NCBI GenBank assembly: GCA_030549175.1
Contig: JAUKUA010000005.1
Location: 3,410,001 to 3,474,000, forward strand
Direction: 5' to 3'
Length of the DNA: 64,000 nucleotides
Source: Lasiosphaeris hirsuta
Lineage: Eukaryota; Ascomycota; Sordariomycetes; Sordariales; Lasiosphaeriaceae
Shown here: one piece after another, positions 57,926-64,000 of the stretch
Layout of the letters: every line of letters starts with the position of its first letter
Numbering within the stretch: position 1 is the stretch's first letter
Made by a program: the position numbers and the translations under genes
The notes under the pieces: model-generated
Database searches by the model: none
Seen by the model: the letters and a program-made list of their open reading frames with translations, nothing else
What the model was told of the DNA's origin: nothing

Positions 57926-59034
57926 TTACGACTCATCCATCTTATCCCCCCCTTTCCCCTGCGTCCCTCCCCCCAAGACGCCAACAACCCCCTCCAAACC
58001 CTCCACCTCGCCTTGCCCCAAACTCCTGCCTCCACCATCCCATTCCCCATCCCTCACCTCCCCGCCCGCGCCTAGATCCAGTCCACGCACGTTCTCAAGA
58101 TGCCGTCGCGTCGCCGCTTCCACGTACTCGAGCCGCTCGCGCCGCCAGCTACCCTTTCGCTCCTGCTCGTCCTGGCCGCCCGCGTCGCGCTCGGCGAGGT
58201 CGGGCAGGATGTTCCGCAGCGAGGTCGACAGTGCGCGCAGCGCCTGCAGCTGGGAGAGGGTGAAGGCGGTGGTGGTGGTGACGGGGGCGTCAGCGCCGCC
58301 CTCTGCGAGGGCGCCCTGGCTCTGTAGGAAGGCGAGGGGGGCGGGAGCGGGGGAAGCTTCTTCGGATTTGATAGGAGAGGGCGGGGCTACGAGGGCGCGC
58401 AGGGACGCGAGCAGGGAGGCGTTGCGCGCCTTCTCGGCGTGCAGCATGCAGCTGAGCTTTTGGCTGGCCTGCAGGCGCCGGCGCAGCCGGCTCACGCTCT
58501 CGAGGGAGGGGGTGTCGGCGCCGCCCGCGGGCGAGGGTGCGAAGTCAAGATTCTCGTAGTGCGACAGCCGGATCCAGTCCCGGTCCGAGGGCCGCACGCA
58601 CAGGATGTTGCGCATCACGTAGATCTCGAAGACGTCGAAGTTCTTGTCGATCGAGGCGAAGAGGAGCGTCTCGAGCTGGTGCGTGCCCGCCTCGATCTCG
58701 TGCCGGCGGGCTTCTTCAGCGTTGGGAAGGCCATCGGCCGCCGCGTTTTTGCTCTTGCCCTTGGATGTGGTGCTCGCTGAGGGCTCGGCTGAGTGTGTGG
58801 GTGGGCGGAAGCCGAGGGAGGCGGGTGGGGCGTTGAGGAGGCCCTGCTCGATGCTGTTGACGGCACGCTCGGCGAGGATGTTGATACTGTTGATTATGTC
58901 GTCGAGCAGGCTCTGGGGAGTGCGCGTGTTAGCCCAATTGGCACATTTTGAGGGGTTTATGCTTGACGTACGACTGGGGGGTAGCCGAAATGCTCCGTCA
59001 GGAGCTCAATATCGGATCTCATTGATGCCGCCAT
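57926..59034 (-). CDS. MTW1: Kinetochore protein MTW1 (MIS12 family)
   Basis: Subunit of the MIND/Mis12 complex that links centromere proteins to the microtubule-binding Ndc80 complex. Exons 59034-58972 and 58912-57926, 349 residues. N-terminal Mis12 signature LLTEHFGYPP joined across the intron to VSLLDDIINSINILAERAVN, then THQLETLLFASIDKNFDVFE and YVMRNILCVRP. The C-terminal half is coiled and ends in a Gly-rich tail. Divergent from the proline-rich protein gene at 343 bases. Confidence 0.93.
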
Positions 59035-59377
59035 TTTGGGCCGTCGTCCTGTTCGGTGTTGATTTGACTTCTGCAACGCGACGACGGAGACGCGATTGGG
59101 ACGGGGATCGATAATTTGACGCGGGGAACTCTTTAGCTGATTGCGGCCTGAAGCGCAAGGCAGAAATCCCTGCAAATAAGTCCCAGTCAGCGATCTCCCG
59201 CCTTACGTCACACACCACGGGCCACTAAGACTTCATTGCTGAGCGGCATCTTTTGAGTGGAAACCGCAAATTTTTAGTGGTCTATCTCCTATCAGCTGCC
59301 GATAAACGGCAATCGCTTGTTTTATTTACTTCATCTGTCCTCCGACCTCAAAATAACACCGCCGCTTCAGAGACGTC

Positions 59378-60677
59378 ATGGACGGTTACAAGGATAAGCT
59401 CAAAAGCAAATGGAGTGAGAGACCGGCTGTGGCCATGCCGTCGTCTATCACTCCATTTGGCGTGAGAGACAAGGCGGTACGCTAAGTTGTCCTCCGGTGT
59501 GAATATCAGCCGGGAGCTAACATGCTTGATGTCGTTAGAAAAGCCTGATTGGCCGTGGTGGTGACAACAACGTGGGTCTACCTTCCCAACAGCCATAACT
59601 GAAGATCATATCCTCTAACCGCCCCCAGGCCGCTCGAGTCGACCACGTATCACAGCCGCTGTCGTCTCTCAGGGACCCCTCTTCCTTCGGACCGCCTCCC
59701 AGGCGTTTTGGTACCGGCTCCTCAGGCCGCATAGATTCACCACCGCCTCCACCGTCTCGGGCCTCGTCCAACACACCCTACTCCTCCCAACGCGACCCGT
59801 CCCACTCCGGACAACCTCCACAGTACGAGGAAGAAGCACCGCCCTCTCGGCCCTACCGCGCCGACACAACCGGCCTGACCACCTCGAACCTCCCTCCCCC
59901 GCCCCGTAGAGACGGCATCCTCCCCCCACCCTCTCTCCCCTCGGGACGCCCCACACCGCCGAGCCTTCCCCCGCGCCTCCCACCGCGCTCAAACGCCGCC
60001 TCCCCAACCCTCCCAAGCCGCGCTCCCCCCCACCCGAGACCACATCATCCTCGATGATCCAGCCGAGCAAGCTAAACCAAAGCGCCATCCAACGCCTCGG
60101 CGCAGCGGGCATATCGGTCCCGGCCTTCGGCATCGGCAGCCGACAACCCGCGAGTACACCTCCACCCCCGCCGCCGGCCCGCTCCCCAGCGCCAGCCAAC
60201 CCCTCGCAACTCAACGAGTTGCAATCCCGCTTCTCCCGGCTCTCCTCGTCGGGAGCCCCCCCGGACCAGGGGACCACCATGGACCAGAAGCGCGCGGCCC
60301 TCCAAACGGTCACAGCTCTCCGCCAAAACCCCAGCTCCGTCTCCGCGTCCGACGCTATGGCTGCCGGCTCGACGTTCAACAACTTCCGCCAGAGGCATAG
60401 CGAGCAGGTCGCTGCAGGCGTGCGCAGCGCGAACAATCTGCGAGAGAAGTACGGAGGGCAGATTACTATGCATGACAATGATAATACTAGTCGAAGTGGG
60501 GGCAGTGGTCAGGGGCAGGGGCAGGGGCAGCAGGCCGTAGCGGCAGCGGCTGGGTTTATGGGCAAGAAGAAGCCGCCTCCACCGCCGCCGAAGAAGTTCC
60601 TCACGAATCCAAGTCCGAGAGGAGGAGATGATCCGCCGCCGCCACCGGTGCCGCTGGCGACTAGGCCCCAGTTTTGA
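59378..60677 (+). CDS. Proline-rich actin-patch-type protein (AIM3-like), frame broken
   Basis: Exon 1 is 59378-59476 (MDGYKDKLKSKWSERPAVAM). After a 152-nt intron, exon 2 starts at 59629 with SLRDPSSFGPPPRRFGTG and continues Pro-rich (TGLTTSNLPPPPRR, LPPRLPPRSN). This frame reaches a TGA at 60055-60057. The downstream frame, open from before 60054 to 60677, reads MIQPSKLNQSAIQRLGAAGI then LNELQSRFSRLSSSG and ends with KKKPPPPPPKK. The frames differ by one base and meet near a run of seven C (60025-60031), so one missing C, real or a sequencing error, explains it. Family assignment to AIM3/verprolin-like cortical proteins rests on motif style and is tentative. Confidence 0.6.
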
Positions 60678-61014
60678 AGAATGGGGTTGTGACGATGGAG
60701 CAGGAAGAACGGGAATGTGGTTATCGGTGCTTGTATAACACAGGCTCGGGTTTTAAAATGATAAAGGGATAACATGGCAACAACGGACAATCATTATCAT
60801 AAGCAGCACGGGAACAGGGACCAGTAATAAGGCGTTTAATGCATCAATAGCGAGGCTCTCTGGCTGAAGGTATCATGGAATGGAAGAATTCATAGTTTGC
60901 TGTATATGTGCCCAACCCGCCACCTCTTTAAATAGGTCGCGTTTATGTCGAGTGATATGGCAAACGTGTGCGTTAAGGGTGAGGTTGCTTCATCTAACCA
61001 TGTTGTTGACCGCT
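60678..61014. other. Convergent 3' flank
   Basis: AT-rich spacer between the proline-rich gene and TCTP. Nothing was recognised. Confidence 0.6.
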
Positions 61015-61854
61015 CTAAACCTTCATCTCCTTGAGGCCGTGCTTCCAGACCGTGACGTAGGGGGTGGTACCATCCTCGCGATAGTTGAGGAGAACGGCCC
61101 TGTTCAATAACGTCAGTTCTTAGGATCGTTTAACAGCCGTCAACAGAAATTGTACTCACATTCCATCGGGGTTACCAGACTCGCCGGTGTAAAACTCGTA
61201 GTCCTTGAATTTGCCAACTATCTTCTTGGCGAAGGCTTGGGCCTTGGTCTCGAAGTCCTTGATCTCCTCCTCGGACTTTTCATCTTCCTTGAGCTTAGCC
61301 TTGATAGCCTTCATGTAACCTGTGATGTTTTAGTACCTTTGAGACTTTTCTTTGGGATCAGGGGCAACAGAATACATACCCTTAAGGTAGGTCAAGTACG
61401 ACTTCTTGTCGAAGCTGGTTGACTGAAGACGGAACGAATTGAGGACGTTGTTGACCTTCACGGCCGTGTCCTCAACACCCTCCTCCTCCTCCTCGGCCGA
61501 AGCATTGGCACCAGTGTCTAGATTGAAAAGACCCGCGTTAGTAACTATCCACACCTCTCGTACCTTACCTAAGCGTTTGACTCTCGTCCCCGCAAGGGTT
61601 TAAATTGGCGAGGCGCAAAATGCTACACATACCAACATGGACAGCACCCTCAACGATCATGGCGCAGTCGACCTCGTAGGCGATGCCATCGACCTCGATC
61701 ATGTCGTAGGAGTCCGAGATGATCTCATCGTCGGTAATGATGTCCTGCAGGAGCGGGGTGGTCTGATTAGCGGACTGCACGGGCTATGCGATAAAGCACA
61801 AGCAATGTGGGTGCTTGATGTCATGCAGAGCGCGGTTACCTTGAAGATAATCAT
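61015..61854 (-). CDS. TMA19: Translationally controlled tumour protein homologue (TCTP/TMA19)
   Basis: Small conserved ribosome- and microtubule-associated protein. Five exons: 61854-61840 (MIIFK), 61744-61633, 61517-61380, 61319-61160 and 61099-61015; all phases fit, 169 residues, the family length. [20 protein letters not shown] is the standard start; the flexible acidic loop ([19 protein letters not shown]) is followed by [20 protein letters not shown] and the C-terminal [20 protein letters not shown]. The leader upstream of the ATG is pyrimidine-rich. Confidence 0.96.
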
Positions 61855-62404
61855 CTTGGCGGTTGGCTGAGAAGAGAGGATGTGTGGGAGGTGATGCAGT
61901 TGTTTTGTCGAAGACGATGAAAGGAATGAGATCGCGACGAAGTCTGAAGGCAGCAGAGGATTGAGGGGTTGAAAATAAAAAAAATGGGCGAGAGGCTTCA
62001 AGGAGGGGTCGGCGGGGCAAGTTTTCGGTATGCGCTAAGCCTTTTCGGAAATAGCGCGATAAGAAAACCCCAACGCTTCCATGGAAGGGCGACGCAGCGG
62101 GTATAAAAAGTGATGCAGAAACCTTATGTTTGACAACCATGGAAGTTCCTTGGAATCATTTTTGCTACCAGCTAAAGGTGCAAGGCTATGAGCTCAAGCT
62201 GAAGTTTCGGGCCTCCCTCGTTGAGGGACTGCTGAAGAGAACATGGCTATCAAGATTTCTCGCTGCTTTGTGATCCATCATGCCAATCTCCTTATCATCC
62301 TGGCCGTGATCGAAACTCCCCAGTCGCGGCCCTGCTGACATACGAATCATGCTCAGTAACCTAGATAGAGGGCCCTGCCAGAATGTCTCGAAGGCCTAGT
62401 TATC
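61855..62404. other. TCTP promoter and spacer
   Basis: Pyrimidine-rich (on the minus strand) leader of TCTP, then sequence without recognisable genes. Confidence 0.55.
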
Positions 62405-62950
62405 CTAATCCGAGTCATCATCACTGTCCTTCTCCTCAGCCACGGCATGAACTAGTTTCATGAAGCCTTGAAAGTCAAGGAGTCTGGAATCCATATCGGT
62501 GGTTGGATCCTTGACCCAGTCCTCATTGTACGTCTTCAGTCATTCTAGGATGAACGACTGCATGAATCTGTTGTCAAGACAAAATCCCGCTGACTCCAGG
62601 CGCCTGATCGCATGTGTCAACTACCATGTAGGAAAGAAAATGACGAATTAGACGTACCAGCGCAGCTACATGGCCCTGTCAATAAACTTCCTGAGAGTAT
62701 CGAAGTTGACCGTGTCGATTTTGGTCAGCTCAATGATCAACTCGTGAATGTGTTCTTCCGAGGCACCGAGGAGAGTGTGGCTCGTGATCTTGTCCCAGAG
62801 GCTGTGAGGCTCGAAGTCCTCCTTAACCACAGCCTCCAACAGACTGAAGCAATGTATGCAGGAAACTTCGACCGTCAGTTCCTCCACAGACGGAAAGTAT
62901 GGCAGAAGTGGGCTGGAAGGCAGGGTTGGGAAACTGAAGACATCGCAGCC
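62405..62950 (-). mobile_element. Degraded gag-like retrotransposon remnant
   Basis: One continuous minus-strand frame with several in-frame stops. The first block includes VKEDFEPHSLWDKITSHTLL and ASEEHIHELIIELTKIDTVN up to a stop at 62666-62668. The second, in the same frame, includes LTHAIRRLESAGFCLDNRFM, then a TGA, then LKTYNEDWVKDPTTDMDSRL, ending acidic at 62405. The layout (helical, a region resembling the copia-type gag/UBN2 pattern of a short loop then a mid-protein Trp motif) suggests an LTR-retrotransposon gag. No LTRs, protease or reverse transcriptase are visible, so the assignment is tentative; a dead cellular gene is the alternative. Confidence 0.35.
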
Positions 62951-63034
62951 CGAAGGAGGTAGGTTCCACCAAGAGGAATACTAAAGCCCCGATGATGCCT
63001 TCGCAGCATAGGAAAGACATCCGTGGTATTTCAC

Positions 63035-63063
63035 CAGGCCTTTCTAGGATAGGGAAAGGCCTG
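63035..63063. repeat. Perfect 10-bp inverted repeat
   Basis: CAGGCCTTTC (63035-63044) and GAAAGGCCTG (63054-63063) with a 9-base loop. It sits at the left end of dispersed repeat copy B. Confidence 0.85.
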
Positions 63064-63205
63064 CTAAAAATACCAAATATGCCTTTTTAAATGCGGACGA
63101 TGCTGCCGTTTTTACTGCTCGAAAGCCCTTCCAGGGCTTCAATACCCCCCTTGGAGCCATAGGAGAAGATCCCGCGCTAACAAACAAACCAAGGTTGGAT
63201 TGTAC
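63045..63205 (+). repeat. Diverged dispersed repeat, copy B
   Basis: Partner of 36381-36540. The best preserved parts are AGCCCTTCCAGGGCTTCAAT and CGCGCTAACAAACAAACCAA, both in the same order as in copy A. Comparison was made by eye. Confidence 0.45.
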
Positions 63206-64000
63206 GTGCATTCTAGAAGTTCACTCTCAACTCAATTATCCAGCTTCCTTCCCAAAATATCGTGATTGAGAACGCAAGTTAGAAAGCCACAGGGCTCACA
63301 AACCGTACTCATATCTATCATGCTTCTTTCTTAAGGTTCTATATCTGCGTTTGCCCCTCAAACACTACAAGCACGCCAAAGACGGGCGAAGCTCTAGATC
63401 TAAAGTAAAGCATGATAGGTACTGGAGAAAATTAATGACATGATGGGGAATGCACTTCTTAGCATGGTCAACAAACATCAATCTCTACCGTTTCTAAATA
63501 GCTTTTAGAGGTTAAAGTGGAAAAAAGACGCTTCCTTATTGTGGATAGTGACGTCCTCTAAGAATATATCAGTATGAAGAACTTGTTGCTAAGCTGTCAT
63601 TCTATGGATAAACTTGCCTTGCCGAAATGTTGTCGTTGTTAGCCCGCAAAACTTATACGTCCATAATGGCCCTGCTCGGCTGCAACTGCGGAATTTCGAT
63701 GAGTTCACTGTTGCATCTCAAAAAAGCCTAAACAGTAGATGAAAAAGAAATGCTGGACTCTCCCGAGCACCGAATCATCAGGTCAGCTAGTTTTGTGAGA
63801 TTATGATGCCCTCGCCGTTTGAAGTCGGGAAGTGGAAGTAGGTTGAAGGAGATCAAAAGTGGGGGCTGACATCCCGGTTCCGTTCCGATGTGTGCAATCG
63901 TCCGGACCCTCCACTTCCATTGCGGAGGTGGCTGTACCGATCCCAGGGGGGCTGCATGTGCCTGCCAAGCCCGGAGGATCGGTGTCAGCACGGGATAGAC

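Larger units (their letters stand above)
62951..64000. other. AT-rich, gene-free right end
   Basis: Contains a dispersed repeat copy and a 10-bp inverted repeat, listed separately. No supported exon. The lower GC compared with the genic part suggests repeat-derived or RIP-altered DNA, which I could not measure. Confidence 0.5.

Noticed and set aside
1..64000. Prokaryotic features, CRISPR arrays, operons, intact transposons, viral genes or toxin genes
   Set aside because: Introns, gene families and spacing are those of a fungal nucleus. No regularly spaced direct repeats, integrase, transposase, reverse transcriptase, viral or toxin gene was recognised.

Overview
The window is nuclear DNA of a filamentous ascomycete, most likely a Sordariomycete. 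The signs are short introns of 50-100 nt with GTRNGT donors and CTRAC branch points, GC-rich codon third positions, tight head-to-head gene pairs, CT/CTT/CA microsatellites in the intergenic DNA, and a set of ordinary fungal housekeeping genes. The order or genus cannot be fixed from this sequence alone. I found no tRNA, rRNA, CRISPR array or intact transposon.

Layout. 1-3.7 kb: gene-free and rich in microsatellites. 3.8-5.5 kb: aspartyl aminopeptidase. 5.5-10.3 kb: sparse region with several weak or incomplete minus-strand loci. 11.0-14.4 kb: tRNA exportin LOS1. 15.4-17.4 kb: FACT subunit POB3. 18.0-19.9 kb: a decaying gene of unknown family. 20.8-21.6 kb: a CENP-V/GFA-fold protein. 23.6-25.1 kb: an intracellular GH1 beta-glucosidase. 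26.5-29.8 kb: NRDE2. 30.8-33.9 kb: a CLC chloride transporter or channel. 34.3-36.0 kb: a mitochondrial D-lactate/D-2-hydroxyglutarate dehydrogenase. 36.8-37.8 kb: proteasome subunit alpha-4. 38.1-38.6 kb: a CHY-type zinc protein. 39.2-41.7 kb: TFIIH helicase XPB/SSL2. 42.4-45.2 kb: a TRK potassium transporter. 45.2-49.2 kb: a 4-kb gene-free gap. 49.2-50.5 kb: a hypothetical protein. 50.9-53.4 kb: a head-to-head pair of mitochondrial genes (ribosomal protein bL19m and an unknown matrix protein). 53.5-54.6 kb: a cysteine-synthase-like enzyme. 55.2-57.7 kb: SWR1 subunit SWC2/YL1. 57.9-59.0 kb: kinetochore protein MTW1/MIS12. 59.4-60.7 kb: a proline-rich actin-patch-type protein whose frame is broken in a C run. 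61.0-61.9 kb: TCTP. 62.4-64 kb: a degraded gag-like remnant and AT-rich, repeat-bearing DNA.

The genes do not form a pathway cluster. They share themes of chromatin and transcription (POB3, SWC2, SSL2), RNA handling (LOS1, NRDE2) and mitochondria (bL19m, the dehydrogenase, the 52-kb protein, possibly the aminopeptidase). Many are divergent pairs separated by 0.3-1 kb, so shared promoters are likely.

No clearly new multi-gene system is visible. The most useful second-look items are: the decaying gene at 18-19.9 kb, with an in-frame stop and a frame-shifting 22-bp duplication; a long upstream reading frame overlapping the POB3 start; weak-then-strong starts on the aminopeptidase that suggest dual targeting; a 7-nt microexon in the proteasome gene; a 16-bp coding repeat read in all three frames; and a diverged dispersed repeat shared by 36.4 and 63.1 kb.
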